Source: Cellvibrionaceae bacterium (lineage in GTDB: Bacteria > Pseudomonadota > Gammaproteobacteria > Pseudomonadales > Cellvibrionaceae). Taken from it: 64,000 nucleotides of DNA. The stretch is taken from NCBI GenBank assembly GCA_025800365.1, contig JAOXRT010000246.1, forward strand, positions 1-64,000, written 5' to 3'. How positions within the stretch are numbered: position 1 is the first letter of the stretch; each line of letters starts with the position of its first letter. The notes beneath the pieces were generated by a model. It saw only the letters and a list, made by a program, of their open reading frames with translations. It searched no databases and was not told where the DNA came from. This document shows, piece after piece, positions 7,157 through 16,811 of the stretch. The position numbers and the translations under genes are program-made.

Positions 7157-9532
7157 TTAGGCCTTGCTCTGTTTTTCGTCTTCTTCGTCGTCTAGATCTA
7201 GCTTAAAGCCTTGATCTAGGCCTTCGTCCAGATCGATATCTAAATCATCGATAGAGATGGTGTTCATTAGGCCGAAGTCGTCGAAGTGTAGGCTATCGTC
7301 ATTGTTGCTATTATCTTCATTAGGCAGCTCGCCCAATTCGGATTCCTCCACTTGCAACATTGGGATATCTTTGCGATTCCAGCGTGCAACACCGGATATC
7401 AATGGCTCGATATCGCTATCCGCATCGGTTACTGGCTCTTCCTCTACTGGCGCTAGTGGCACTTGAACAATAGGTTCTTCCGGCGCTTCGGCTTCCAGCT
7501 CTTCGCGCTTACGCACTCTCACCACTGGCTCGGCTGGAGCCGCTGGTTTATTGCTATCTAAAGATGGCTCTTGCTTGTCTTCAGCAGTCTTATTAAAACG
7601 ATTTAAGAAACCACCTGGGCGGCGGAAATCTAACCAGGCTAAGCCAGCCAAAACAGCCGCTAGAATTAAGCCTAACCACAAGAAGCGTGAATCGCTATCG
7701 CCTTCCGCACTGCTGTCGTTAGCTGCTGGCTGTGCCGGGGCCGTTGCATCGTTTTCACTGGCTCTATCAGCTAATTGCGCACCAACACCCTGGCCTTCGT
7801 ATATATCTTTGGCTTGGTCGTTGTTTGTATTGGCGGCAGCTTCAGCTACTTCCTTGCTGTTATCGCTGGTAGCACTTTGCTCTGCTGGGTCAGTTTCACC
7901 CGCTAGTGATTCGGTGTTTTGTGCTTCAGCTTCGCTGGTGTTTTCTGCAGCTACCAGTTCATCGCTTGCACTGTCATTGGATGCAGAACTTTCGGTGTTA
8001 CCGTTTTGGCCAGCCTGCTCACTGTCGGCACCATTTAAGCCGGCCAAGCTAGCATCTAAGCTGCCATTGCCCTTTTGCTTTTCTAGCATGCTCAAGGTTT
8101 GCTGTAGCTGTTGCTGAAAGTGTTCAATCTGTTTTGATTGCAGCAGTACCAGCTCTTGCAATAAGGCAACGCTATCATCACCTTCTACTGCATCGATGCG
8201 CTGGCGTAAGTCACGGTTCTCGAGGTTTAGCTTATCAGTAAGCTCCGAGACCATTTGAATTTGCTGATTGATAGGCAGCTCATCGCCTGAGGGTAAATCA
8301 CCATTTAGGATTTGCTCTTCGCTCAGCGGTGCATCACTTAAACGTAGACGCCCACTGACTTCGCTATTACTAGCTTGCTGTGCGGAGTTGTTAAAATCTT
8401 CGGCGCTCGGCAATTCTGGGCTTACATCGGATACATCTACCGAGTTCATGCTTAATGCACGGCTAGGTACGGCAGCCTCGCCACGTAACTCTAGCTTGGC
8501 ACCCACTCGCAATTGGTTCATACCACCTGCAAAGGCATCGGGGTTTTGCTGGTAGATATCGTCAATCACCTTCTGCAAAGAGATATTAGGATCTTGGCGC
8601 ATTTTTTGAGCCACCTGGGATAAGGTGTCTCCAGGCTGCACGGTGTAATCTACCTTAGCGTTCGAGTTATCAACTCTTTGTGGCGCAGCTTGTTGTGGTG
8701 CTGGCTCTATACCTTGCAGAGCCGCAACTGGCTCATCTCTCCAGCGTGGCATTTGAGCGTATTCAATTTTGCTAGGCAGGCGCAGACGCGCGCCAACTTG
8801 TAGCTGGTCTATGCCACCTTCGAAAGCTTGCGGGTTACTGCGGTATAAATGATTGGTTACCGCCTGCAATTGGATATTGCTATCGATACGCACTTTTTGC
8901 GCGATCTGGGAAAGTGTTTGGCCTGGGCGAACGCGCCAATATTCAGCATTCTCACCACTGCTCACCGGGACCATAGGCGCGGCTTGGGCAATTACTCTAG
9001 ATGAACTGGCGGCCGGTCGATTAGCCTGCCCTTCATTAATAAGAACTGGGCGGGCAGCACCGCTATTTGTAGCTGCTTGCGCGGGCTGTTGCACAACGGG
9101 CGCAGCGATTATTTGCTGCCCTTTTGGATCTAGCAACAAACTGTATTCGCGGTAACTTTTACCTTTTGGCCACTCTAAGGCCAGCATAAAGTTTAGGAAG
9201 GGCTCGCTAACAGGGCGACGCGTTGAAAGCTGAATAACAAGCTTATCGCCCACTCTTTCAATTTTGGTGCGCAAAGGCAAGCGGATAGCGACTACATCCA
9301 CCCCCAGCTCAGCTGCTTCTTCTGGGTAGATTTGACGTAAACGAAGATCTTCAGGGTTGTATTCGCGCTTGGGATCAAGCACTTCAATTTGGGCACGCAG
9401 AGGCTCGCCGAGCCAACTATCGTGCTCGATATTTCCGAGACCCAAGGCTGAAACCAGCGTAGGGCTTAGCAATAAACAACTCGCTAAGCCGCTGCGGAGA
9501 AAATTGCTGGCTCGCTTCAACTTAACTTCCAT
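7157..9532 (-). CDS. fimV: FimV/HubP-like polar scaffold protein
   Basis: A 791-residue acidic protein. It has a signal peptide ending near LVSA, then the FimV N-terminal domain (LGLGNIEHDSWLGEPLRAQI and following), two related LysM-like modules (RPGQTLSQIAQKVR and QPGDTLSQVAQKMR, about residues 200-260 and 295-350), a coiled coil at about 430-520, an acidic linker, one membrane helix (FLWLGLILAAVLAGLAWLDF) and a short cytoplasmic tail. FimV/HubP proteins bind peptidoglycan and organise pili, flagella and chemoreceptors at the cell pole. The usual C-terminal cytoplasmic TPR domain is absent; the tail ends in an acidic stretch. The ATG at 9532 is chosen because it opens the signal peptide; an upstream TTG would add 35 polar residues. 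Confidence 0.85.
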   Translation of the reverse strand: MEVKLKRASNFLRSGLASCLLLSPTLVSALGLGNIEHDSWLGEPLRAQIEVLDPKREYNPEDLRLRQIYPEEAAELGVDVVAIRLPLRTKIERVGDKLVIQLSTRRPVSEPFLNFMLALEWPKGKSYREYSLLLDPKGQQIIAAPVVQQPAQAATNSGAARPVLINEGQANRPAASSSRVIAQAAPMVPVSSGENAEYWRVRPGQTLSQIAQKVRIDSNIQLQAVTNHLYRSNPQAFEGGIDQLQVGARLRLPSKIEYAQMPRWRDEPVAALQGIEPAPQQAAPQRVDNSNAKVDYTVQPGDTLSQVAQKMRQDPNISLQKVIDDIYQQNPDAFAGGMNQLRVGAKLELRGEAAVPSRALSMNSVDVSDVSPELPSAEDFNNSAQQASNSEVSGRLRLSDAPLSEEQILNGDLPSGDELPINQQIQMVSELTDKLNLENRDLRQRIDAVEGDDSVALLQELVLLQSKQIEHFQQQLQQTLSMLEKQKGNGSLDASLAGLNGADSEQAGQNGNTESSASNDSASDELVAAENTSEAEAQNTESLAGETDPAEQSATSDNSKEVAEAAANTNNDQAKDIYEGQGVGAQLADRASENDATAPAQPAANDSSAEGDSDSRFLWLGLILAAVLAGLAWLDFRRPGGFLNRFNKTAEDKQEPSLDSNKPAAPAEPVVRVRKREELEAEAPEEPIVQVPLAPVEEEPVTDADSDIEPLISGVARWNRKDIPMLQVEESELGELPNEDNSNNDDSLHFDDFGLMNTISIDDLDIDLDEGLDQGFKLDLDDEEDEKQSKA

Positions 9533-9648
9533 GTTTTTGCTCAAGGAAAAACCGTAAGTTAGCAATTGTCTTTTTAATAGTGTTACCCCTTTCAACCATC
9601 CTAGTCGCCTATTTTGTTGGCGTTTATTAGGTTCCAACCTAATTACTT

Positions 9649-9676
9649 CTTATATAACTTATCGAATTTTAGTCAA
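9649..9676 (-). promoter_or_regulatory. fimV: Candidate fimV promoter
   Basis: On the minus strand TTGACT (9671-9676) and TATAAG (9649-9654) are separated by 16 bases, about 115 bases before the fimV start. This would leave a long 5' leader. Confidence 0.5.
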
Positions 9677-9730
9677 ATGTGAGCTATTTCACAACAACTC
9701 ACCCCTAGAGTGATGGTTTATCACGCTAGG

Positions 9731-9768
9731 TTTGGAATTTAGGCGGAAAATTCCGCCATAAATTCAAA
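9731..9768 (-). terminator. Stem-loop after gltX
   Basis: Core GGCGGAA/TTCCGCC with a two-base loop, extended by TTTGGAATTTA and TAAATTCAAA flanks that pair with one bulge on each side. It lies about 70 bases after the gltX stop. The AT-rich outer stem without a clean T-tract makes it a weak terminator or transcript-end structure. Confidence 0.45.
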
Positions 9769-9836
9769 TAACTAGATAAGTATAGCGCCTAATTCCTTTT
9801 CTGCCTCCATGCCACACTTCTGATTTGTGCTTGGGG

Positions 9837-11324
9837 CTACCCTAAACTTTGGTAGGATTTTTCCAGCTTTTTCATGGCTTTTTTGCCAAATTCGCCAAAT
9901 CGAGCATTTAAGGCATGACGAATTCTGGCTCGGCTCATGTCAGGGCCTAATAAGGCCATGGAATCCATAACCGAAAACGATGCCGTGGTGCCCGCAATGG
10001 CGATAAATAGTGGCGCCAAGAAATCCTTCAATTTGATGTCCATCTGGGTAGATAGTTCTTTTAAACAATTGAAGATTTCATCGCGCTCCCAGCTACGCAA
10101 TGCTTCTAAGCGCCATAAGGCAAATTGCAGCACATGTTTTAGCTGCTCTTCTTCCAGCTTAACCTGGGCGAAGCTGTCTTCATTGATTGGCAGCTGCCCG
10201 GCCGCTAAAAAGCTGGCCAGTGGAGCAAAGTCGCTCAAAGTGTTCATGCGGCTTTGTGCCAATGGCAATACCTTCACTAGGTTTTCACGATTTAAAGCCC
10301 ACTCTTGCAGGCGATCAGCCAATTGCTCAACCGAGAAATCTTCGCGAATCCACAAGCCGTTTAACCATGATAGTTTTTCTACGTCAAAGATTGGACCACC
10401 CAAACTCACACGCTGGATATCAAAGTTGGCCATCATTTGATCAAGGCTGAACTTCTCGCTCTCATCGGGCATGGACCAGCCCATACGCCCCAAGTAATTC
10501 AGCAAGGCCTCAGGCAAAAAGCCCATGCGCTGATAATACAAAATACTCGTTGGGTTTTTACGCTTACTCAATTTGGATTTGTCTGGATTGCGCAGTAGCG
10601 GCAAATGACACAATTGAGGCATATCCCAGCCGAAGTATTCATACAGCAACTTGTGCTTAGGCGCCGAGTTAATCCACTCTTCACCACGCAACACATGGGT
10701 AATCTCCATTAGGTGATCATCCACAACGTTCGCTAGGTGGTAGGTAGGCATACCGTCAGATTTCAATAGGATCTGGGCATCCACCTGGCCCCAATCTAAC
10801 TCGATTGTGCCGCGTAACATATCCTCTACCGGACATGGGCCTTCACCTTCTGGAACCACCATGCGAACCACATAAGGCATACCTTCAGCTTCACGCTTGG
10901 CTGCTTCTTCATCACTCAGCTTTAGCTCACTAGGCTTAAGTGCTGCAAAGCCACCGGCCTCGCGGCGTGCGGTACGCAACTCGTCTAGCTCTTCTGGGGT
11001 GCGGTAGCACTTAAAGGCATGTCCACTATCAAGCAATTGCTGAGCATATTGCGCGTAGATATCTTTACGCTCACTCTGGCGATAAGGACCAAAATCACCA
11101 CCCTTATCTGGACCCTCGGCCCAATCTAAACCTAACCAGCGCAAGCTGTCATAAATAGCCTGCTCAGATTCGCGAGTGGAGCGCTGCTGGTCGGTATCTT
11201 CGATACGCAATATAAACTCACCGCCGTGCTGCTTAGCAAAACACAGGTTAAATAAAGCAATATAAGCAGTACCTACGTGGGGATCTCCGGTAGGTGAAGG
11301 GGCAATACGCGTGCGTACAGTCAT
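9837..11324 (-). CDS. gltX: Glutamate--tRNA ligase
   Basis: A class I aminoacyl-tRNA synthetase of 495 residues, normal for bacterial GluRS, charging tRNA-Glu in the cytoplasm. It begins [20 protein letters not shown], which contains the HIGH-type site. The KMSKS-type site is present as [10 protein letters not shown] near residue 245, and [13 protein letters not shown] precedes it. The ATG at 11324 fits the conserved N-terminus; a start 19 codons upstream would add an unconserved extension. It is monocistronic and divergent from the LtaS-like gene. Confidence 0.97.
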   Translation of the reverse strand: MTVRTRIAPSPTGDPHVGTAYIALFNLCFAKQHGGEFILRIEDTDQQRSTRESEQAIYDSLRWLGLDWAEGPDKGGDFGPYRQSERKDIYAQYAQQLLDSGHAFKCYRTPEELDELRTARREAGGFAALKPSELKLSDEEAAKREAEGMPYVVRMVVPEGEGPCPVEDMLRGTIELDWGQVDAQILLKSDGMPTYHLANVVDDHLMEITHVLRGEEWINSAPKHKLLYEYFGWDMPQLCHLPLLRNPDKSKLSKRKNPTSILYYQRMGFLPEALLNYLGRMGWSMPDESEKFSLDQMMANFDIQRVSLGGPIFDVEKLSWLNGLWIREDFSVEQLADRLQEWALNRENLVKVLPLAQSRMNTLSDFAPLASFLAAGQLPINEDSFAQVKLEEEQLKHVLQFALWRLEALRSWERDEIFNCLKELSTQMDIKLKDFLAPLFIAIAGTTASFSVMDSMALLGPDMSRARIRHALNARFGEFGKKAMKKLEKSYQSLG

Positions 11325-11504
11325 GTTGTATGGTTCCGAATATCTAATTAACTGAAGCAGAGCAGCTTCAGCAGAAAACAATTCCGAGATTATACGCTAA
11401 AGGCTGAAATTGATGTAGACCATGAATTACGACAACTTTATTACAGTTTTATTTGCTACAATGCGCGGCTTTCAGTTTTTGCGTTACCAAGGACGATCTA
11501 CCTA

Positions 11505-13358
11505 ATGATGGATATCAAGACACGACTCTCTCAAATTAAAATCACTAAAGGTACCGTTAGCGAGCTTGCCTACAAAGTAACCGATATAGCTGTAATCACC
11601 GCTATAGCTTATGCACTGTATACCGTTTTTTTGGACCGCAGTCTTTATATCCACAAGATTTTTAAAGATTCCTTGAATTGCGAAAGCTGCCTAGAAAGTA
11701 CCATTTTTTATCATGACAGCCCTCTTTTTGCTGGAATAATTCTGCTAGCCATTGTCTCTTTGAGCACTAGGCGCTTTTTCCTGTACATCCCCCTTCGTAT
11801 AACTCTGCTTGCAGCCATTGCAATCTATATTGCTGACATAGCGACTTTAAAGGAGTTTTTCACTCGATTGCGAATCAACGATGTTTTGCAATATGGCGAA
11901 AAGACCGATTTGGTTTGGAGGCATATCGAAAACACCGGCATGCTCGAGTCTCAGTTCCTATCGCTACCAGCAATAGCAGGACTTATTCTATTGACGATTT
12001 TATTTCCCCCCAGAAGGCAGGTTAAAACCAAGTGGCTTTTGTTTCTTCTCATTTTACCTGTAGCAGGTCTAATTACTGGGCTGGCGATAGATAAGCCAAG
12101 ATTTGTTCACGAATGGGCTGTTCGCAATGTGGTAGACACCAATTTGAAGCCTGGAGTGGCTATTAAATACAGCGAGGAGTTTAGGAAAAGCACTTTAATT
12201 GCTGCGAAAGAAGAAGCAATTTGTCGCCCTGCTATGAATCAACCAAAAAATGTAGTGCTGTTGTTGCTGGAATCTTGGTCCCCTTACCACAGCCAACTCT
12301 GGTCTGGCATTAACGATTGGACCCCTAAACTCGATAAGCTTGCCCAAGAAGGGCTGTATTACAGTAACAATATTGCCTCTGGATTTACTACCAATGAAGG
12401 CCTTATGGCACTTCTCGCAGAGAATGAATTCCTCGCACCAATCAAAAGCTTCTTTGCAGTTTATATGTTTGAAGCCACATGGAACAGAGAGAGAACTGCT
12501 GCAAAAATTATGAAAGAAGCGGGTTATCACACGGGCTTTTTAACTACAGGCAATCTGTCTTTTTCAGCGAAGGATAAATGGCTTAAAAATGTGGGCTTTG
12601 AACATATCGACGGGCATGACAACCCTTTATACGATGGTATTCCTCGCCTACATTTCGATTCAGCTCCTGACAAGAAGCTGTATGAAGCCTCGTTAAGCTA
12701 TTTAGACAATTTAGATAATCAAAAGCCTCATTTTACTGTAATCGAAACCGTTTCTACGCATCACCCATATATTCACCCAGAAACTAAAAAGAGAAACGAA
12801 GAAGACGTTTTTCGATATATGGACGACACAGCCTCTGATTTCATCGAGCAGCTTAGGGAACGGGATTTCTTCAAAGACGGTATACTGATCGTTGCTAGCG
12901 ATCACCGCGCGATGACTCCGGTACATCCGGAAGAAAGAAAGGTGTTAGGCTTTAAATCACCATCAAAGATACCGATGTTTATTCTTGGTGATGGTATTTC
13001 CCCCCAGAACGTTGCAGGGCTCACCCATCAATCTGAACTAATTGATACGCTCGAAGACCTTAGCCACAAAGAGAGCTGCCAAACTAACGGTCATGTTTCA
13101 TGGCTACGCCCAGAGGTTCAGCAGGAAGAAAAATGTGTATTTCACGCCCAAGGTGTCGATCGTGATATTGTTGATGTTATATGCTCTAACGGCCATGGCA
13201 GTATAAAGCTACAAGGTGACGAAACCCGCTTTAGAGCATCTAAAGGCTTAAGTACTGATCAGAAAAAATCCATCTTACTCAGATTAAACGCGCACCGAAT
13301 CCAGGGGGACATTGATCACTTGGACTTTTGGAAAAAGAAAACCGAGGCCAATCAGTGA
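11505..13358 (+). CDS. LtaS-type sulfatase-fold membrane transferase
   Basis: A 617-residue protein with an N-terminal membrane domain of about five helices (residues 25-205) and an extracytoplasmic alkaline-phosphatase/sulfatase-fold domain. The active site can be aligned with lipoteichoic acid synthase: metal-binding E256 in LLESWS, nucleophile T295 in GFTTNEG, and D466-H467 in SDHRAM. Family members transfer phosphoglycerol or phosphoethanolamine from a phospholipid to a glycan or lipid, releasing diacylglycerol. In a Gram-negative the acceptor could be a periplasmic glucan or envelope glycolipid; this cannot be read from sequence. The stop overlaps the next start (GTGA), coupling it to a lipid kinase. 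A possible -10 TACAAT lies at 11457-11462. The start could also be the second ATG at 11508. Confidence 0.85.
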   Translation: MMDIKTRLSQIKITKGTVSELAYKVTDIAVITAIAYALYTVFLDRSLYIHKIFKDSLNCESCLESTIFYHDSPLFAGIILLAIVSLSTRRFFLYIPLRITLLAAIAIYIADIATLKEFFTRLRINDVLQYGEKTDLVWRHIENTGMLESQFLSLPAIAGLILLTILFPPRRQVKTKWLLFLLILPVAGLITGLAIDKPRFVHEWAVRNVVDTNLKPGVAIKYSEEFRKSTLIAAKEEAICRPAMNQPKNVVLLLLESWSPYHSQLWSGINDWTPKLDKLAQEGLYYSNNIASGFTTNEGLMALLAENEFLAPIKSFFAVYMFEATWNRERTAAKIMKEAGYHTGFLTTGNLSFSAKDKWLKNVGFEHIDGHDNPLYDGIPRLHFDSAPDKKLYEASLSYLDNLDNQKPHFTVIETVSTHHPYIHPETKKRNEEDVFRYMDDTASDFIEQLRERDFFKDGILIVASDHRAMTPVHPEERKVLGFKSPSKIPMFILGDGISPQNVAGLTHQSELIDTLEDLSHKESCQTNGHVSWLRPEVQQEEKCVFHAQGVDRDIVDVICSNGHGSIKLQGDETRFRASKGLSTDQKKSILLRLNAHRIQGDIDHLDFWKKKTEANQ

Positions 13359-14248
13359 GTCAAGTGTTACTCATATGCAATCCAATATCAGGCTATAGCG
13401 ATAAGCATTGGCTTGATGCACTCTGCCAGCAGCTGCAAGCTGAAGGCCATGAGTGGCAGCGCTACAATACCGATTCCGGCGGTGACGCCACTCGCTTCTT
13501 GATAGAGGATGAGTGGCAAGCCGACATAATCATAGTCGCCGGCGGTGACGGCACGATCAATGAGGTAGCCGCTGGCTTACTCTCGACTCAAAGGTTTGAT
13601 ACTCCGATTTTGGCGCTATCTACAGGCACCGCCAATGTTCTAGCGAGAGAGCTCGGCATCAATGGCTTAGCAAAGCGTCACAAAATCCCCCAGATTATGA
13701 TGCTGATCGAGCGATGCCCTATACGCGAGGTTCGACTGCCGACGATTAATCAAAAGGCTATGTTGTTAATGGCAGGAGTTGGCTTTGACGCTTGGGTTGT
13801 GCACAAGCTGGATTCCAATTTGAAAAAACGCTTTGGCAAGCTGGCTTATGTTGTTTCAATGTTCAAGGAGCTAGCGCATGCGAGCCAGCGACACTATGAA
13901 CTTAATATTGAGGGTAAAACCCATAGAGTTAATGCCGCCATCGTCAGCAATGGTCGATACTATGCAGGCTCCTACACACTGTGCCCTAACGGCAAACTAG
14001 AAGATAAGCTTCTCACAGTGACCACGATTACAGGCAATACAGCACAATTTATATTGGCGCTATTGGCACTCCCCTTTGGCTTAATGCATAAATGCCCTGG
14101 GGTCGAGCAGCACCAAGTTACCGAGATTGATATCAAATCCCCACAAGAAAATGAGCCCATTCAGTTAGATGGCGATGATTTTGGCATGCTGCCTTGCAGG
14201 ATTAGCAGTAGCGACAACTGCCTGAAATTCATCCACAAAGCTCATTAA
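13355..14248 (+). CDS. Diacylglycerol-kinase-family lipid kinase (YegS/DagK type)
   Basis: A 297-residue soluble kinase of the DAGK catalytic family. The nucleotide-binding GGDGT is at residues 63-67 (GGDGTINEVAAGLL), preceded by LLICNPISGYSDKHW and followed by LSTGTANVLARELG, with LMAGVGFDAWVV and IVSNGRYYAGSYTL in the C-terminal half. It phosphorylates a lipid alcohol with ATP, probably diacylglycerol to phosphatidic acid. The GTG at 13355 overlaps the stop of the LtaS-like gene and has GAGG seven bases upstream, which fixes the start. Coupling suggests it recycles diacylglycerol released by the upstream transferase; this is an inference, since members of this family can use other lipids. 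Confidence 0.88.
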   Translation: MSQVLLICNPISGYSDKHWLDALCQQLQAEGHEWQRYNTDSGGDATRFLIEDEWQADIIIVAGGDGTINEVAAGLLSTQRFDTPILALSTGTANVLARELGINGLAKRHKIPQIMMLIERCPIREVRLPTINQKAMLLMAGVGFDAWVVHKLDSNLKKRFGKLAYVVSMFKELAHASQRHYELNIEGKTHRVNAAIVSNGRYYAGSYTLCPNGKLEDKLLTVTTITGNTAQFILALLALPFGLMHKCPGVEQHQVTEIDIKSPQENEPIQLDGDDFGMLPCRISSSDNCLKFIHKAH

Positions 14249-14597
14249 CATTGCGATAAAAAACGCCTCAGTAAGCGCAATCACACAGCTCGTCGGCGAA
14301 ACACTTAGATCAATAAACCATAAAAACCCACCTGCCACTCTAACTTTCATTCTTAAAGTGGGTATTTATTCGCCACTCCTGAAATTAATGTTAGTGTTTA
14401 CTTCGGCAGAATATATTTTAACTAGGCGAGTTCCCCTATTTTTGAAAAAAACCTGAAATAGTGGTTAATTTTTAAGCCGCCTAGACAAGCGCTTTGGGGC
14501 AAAACCATTTAGCAAAATAAGCTTCTAAACTGTAAAGAAAGATCGCACAATGATCTTGCAAGACAGTCGCCATGGGGTATGGCGAGGGAGGTTTAAT
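14249..14597. other. Intergenic region after lipid kinase
   Basis: A 349-bp gap without a credible gene. Weak pairings exist, ATTGCG/CGCAAT near 14252-14280 and ACCCAC/GTGGGT with a loop of about 26 bases near 14328-14365, either of which might end the lipid kinase transcript. The rest is AT-rich and should contain the promoter of the next gene, which I cannot assign. Confidence 0.5.
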
Positions 14598-15014
14598 ATG
14601 CTTAAACAACTTATCAAGTACTGGCTAACACCATCTTTATGCCTTTGCTTTGCCTCAACGCTTATGGCGGAAAAGTACGCAGAGACCTGGCAGGATGAGA
14701 GCCTTCATAGCATGAGCAATGAAGAGCTGCTTGAAGCTGCAAAAAGCAAACGCAATTCACAGATGAGCCACACCCAGCAAGCGCTTAACTATCAGTGGAT
14801 GGCACAGCACGCCAATGAAACTGGCCCAAAGCGCAGCAATAAGGCCCTTAAAAAAGCCCTTAAAAAACATTTTAAGCAGTATTGGGTTGAGAGTGGCGCA
14901 AAGAAAAAGCGTTACAATGGTCTTAAAGACGACAGCAAACTCGGTAAAACCAATTACGGTTTAAAGATGTCAGGTGATACAGTGAAACTGGCCTTCGAGC
15001 ATCGCTTCTTCTAG
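14598..15014 (+). CDS. Small secreted protein of unknown function
   Basis: A 138-residue protein that I do not recognise. The ATG at 14598 has GGGAGG six bases upstream, fixing the start. Residues 1-28 form a signal peptide (MLKQLIKYW, a hydrophobic stretch, cleavage likely near LMA/EKY). The mature part is charged and helical: an acidic helix (MSNEELLEAAK), a Lys-rich run (KALKKALKKHFKQYW), then a C-terminus ending LAFEHRFF. It looks periplasmic. It stands alone between the lipid kinase and RDD genes. Confidence 0.7.
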   Translation: MLKQLIKYWLTPSLCLCFASTLMAEKYAETWQDESLHSMSNEELLEAAKSKRNSQMSHTQQALNYQWMAQHANETGPKRSNKALKKALKKHFKQYWVESGAKKKRYNGLKDDSKLGKTNYGLKMSGDTVKLAFEHRFF

Positions 15015-15088
15015 CATCCAGAGCTGCACAAGAGTTGAATAGTCGGCATCAACGCCCCTCCGTACACTCTCATTGTTAACTTCCTTTT

Positions 15089-15118
15089 GGGCCTAGCCGC
15101 ATTTAAGTGGCTGGGCCT
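15089..15118 (+). terminator. Stem-loop after secreted protein gene
   Basis: GGCCTAGCC pairs with GGCTGGGCC (one G-U pair) around a 10-base loop, followed by TCTTAATTT. A plausible weak terminator for the gene at 14598. Confidence 0.5.
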
Positions 15119-15175
15119 CTTAATTTAGCACTCCATATTTTGCTACACTGCGCCTTTTTCTTTGGCGTTAAATCT

Positions 15176-15640
15176 ATGTCTGATAGCAACAACACAGCCC
15201 TGCCCCCAGCCGCCTTATGGAAGCGCATATTTGCCATCATCTACGACAGTTTAATCTACATGGCCCTAGCAATGGCCTACTCAGCCTTGGTATTGTTTAT
15301 TCAGGTGCAAATCAATGGTGAGCCAGCAGCTGGTGAAAGAGCTTCTATGGGCACTATTGGCTTTATCGGGCTGGTATTATTTTTAAGCAGCTTTTGTAGC
15401 TTTTGCTGGCGCCAAAAAGGTGGGCAAACTTTAGGAATGAAAGCTTGGCGCCTAGTGCTGGTTAACGAAGAAGGTAAGCGTCCAAGTTGGGGGCAATGCT
15501 ATTTGCGTTGCTTACTGGCCCCACTGATGTTGGCTGCTGCAGGCATTGGTTATCTGTACGCCCTAATCGACAAAGACTCACGTTGCCTGCACGATATCAT
15601 CAGTAAAACTTATATGCTGCAGTTGCCTAAAAGTAAATAA
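15176..15640 (+). CDS. RDD family membrane protein
   Basis: A 154-residue inner-membrane protein. The RDD-type first helix begins LWKRIFAIIYDSLIYMALAM (the motif Asp lies in IYDSLIY), the second helix spans about 55-75, then QKGGQTLGMKAWRLVLV and a third helix after RCLLAPL, ending DKDSRCLHDIISKT. These are standard RDD features; the family function is mostly unknown, with some members acting in ion transport. ATG at 15176 is preceded by a -10-like TACACT inside GCTACACTGCGCC. A strong terminator follows. Confidence 0.85.
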   Translation: MSDSNNTALPPAALWKRIFAIIYDSLIYMALAMAYSALVLFIQVQINGEPAAGERASMGTIGFIGLVLFLSSFCSFCWRQKGGQTLGMKAWRLVLVNEEGKRPSWGQCYLRCLLAPLMLAAAGIGYLYALIDKDSRCLHDIISKTYMLQLPKSK

Positions 15641-15682
15641 ACATTAAAGCAAATACCGCATAACGAGATATTCCATCTTATT

Positions 15683-15712
15683 AAAAAAGGGCGTTAAACA
15701 ACGCCCTTTTTT
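15683..15712. terminator. Bidirectional terminator between RDD gene and lptG
   Basis: AAAAAAGGGCGTT / AACGCCCTTTTTT, a perfect stem with a four-base loop, flanked by A and T tracts so that it serves both convergent genes. Confidence 0.9.
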
Positions 15713-15746
15713 AATGTTTGCTCACACTGCCTATAATCGGCAATGA

Positions 15747-16811
15747 TTAGTTAGCTTTTCGTAGCAGCAAAAATCCTATCAACGCGCATATAACAATTGG
15801 GATGGCAACAGCAATTACGGGAGGGAAACCGAACACCAAGCTAGACGGCCCCAAAAGATCTTGTGATGTACGAAACACAATGCCCACCAAGACACCGGTA
15901 AAAATACGGTAACCCATTGTGGTTTCACGCAACGGGCCAAAGATAAAGCTCACCGCAATCAAAACTAAGCTGGCCGTGGCAAATGGCTGTAAAATCTTCT
16001 GCCAAAATGCCAAACGATACTGGCTGGTATCTAGCCCCTGCTGATCCAGATAATCGGTGTAACGATACAAATCATTGATCGACAAACCCTCAGGGCTTAG
16101 CACTAATAAAGACAAAAGCGCTGGCGTTAAATCTGTTTGCCATTGCCGAGTTTGAAAATATTTTTGCTCGATGTTTTTTCCGCTGGCCGAAAAACTAGAA
16201 ACATTCGCCTTCTCTTCCAACCAGTGATCCCCTTGAAAGGTAGCGCGATCCGAAAAGCTGGAAGAGAGCATTTTACCTTCGGAATCGAACTGGTAGCGGG
16301 TCACCCCCATTAAGACACCACCAGGCAATACCGTATTGGCATGCACATACTCATCGCCATCACGATTCCACATGCCCTTATCGTCAAGCGCTAAACCTCG
16401 CCCTAAAGCCACCGAACGACGACTCTCGGCGGCTTGCTCGGTAAATGGTGTTACATACTCACCAAGCAATAAGCCTAAGGCAATAAACAATAAAACCGGT
16501 TTTAGTACCGCGACAGTGATTCGAGCAACCGTTACACCCGCCGCACGCATTACCACAAGCTCACTAGAACTTGCCAAGATACCCAAGCCAATTAAGCAGC
16601 CCACTAAAGCGGAAAAAGGAATGTATTCGATAATACGACGAGGAATGGTTAAAGCGACGTAGATCAAAACCTCAGTAAAGTTGTAATCACCGCGCATATC
16701 ACTAAGCTGATCCACCAAGGCGGAGATAACATCTAAAGACAAGATGACCAACAACACCATTGCCACGGCGCCGATCACTGACTTAGCAATATACCAACTA
16801 AGCTGCAGCAT
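15747..16811 (-). CDS. lptG: LPS export ABC transporter permease LptG
   Basis: A 354-residue YjgP/YjgQ permease with six helices: three N-terminal, a periplasmic beta-jellyroll (about residues 130-265, with VLPGGVLMGVTRYQFDSEGK), and three C-terminal. With LptF and the LptB ATPase it extracts LPS from the inner membrane and passes it to LptC/A. It starts at ATG 16811 with AGGAGG six bases upstream, overlapping the end of lptF by 14 bases. It is normal in length and reads through cleanly. Confidence 0.95.
   Translation of the reverse strand: MLQLSWYIAKSVIGAVAMVLLVILSLDVISALVDQLSDMRGDYNFTEVLIYVALTIPRRIIEYIPFSALVGCLIGLGILASSSELVVMRAAGVTVARITVAVLKPVLLFIALGLLLGEYVTPFTEQAAESRRSVALGRGLALDDKGMWNRDGDEYVHANTVLPGGVLMGVTRYQFDSEGKMLSSSFSDRATFQGDHWLEEKANVSSFSASGKNIEQKYFQTRQWQTDLTPALLSLLVLSPEGLSINDLYRYTDYLDQQGLDTSQYRLAFWQKILQPFATASLVLIAVSFIFGPLRETTMGYRIFTGVLVGIVFRTSQDLLGPSSLVFGFPPVIAVAIPIVICALIGFLLLRKAN

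Larger units (their letters stand above)
9533..9836. other. gltX-fimV intergenic region
   Basis: A 304-bp gap between two minus-strand genes. It holds a possible fimV promoter (9649-9676) and a stem-loop after gltX (9731-9768). No coding frame is visible. Confidence 0.6.

Noticed and set aside
7551-8117. Plus-strand frame of 188 codons, Ser/Ala/Leu-rich
   Set aside because: It is the antisense of the acidic low-complexity part of fimV; composition is a by-product of the opposite strand.
9533-9637. Upstream TTG start for fimV
   Set aside because: It would bury the signal peptide behind 35 polar residues.
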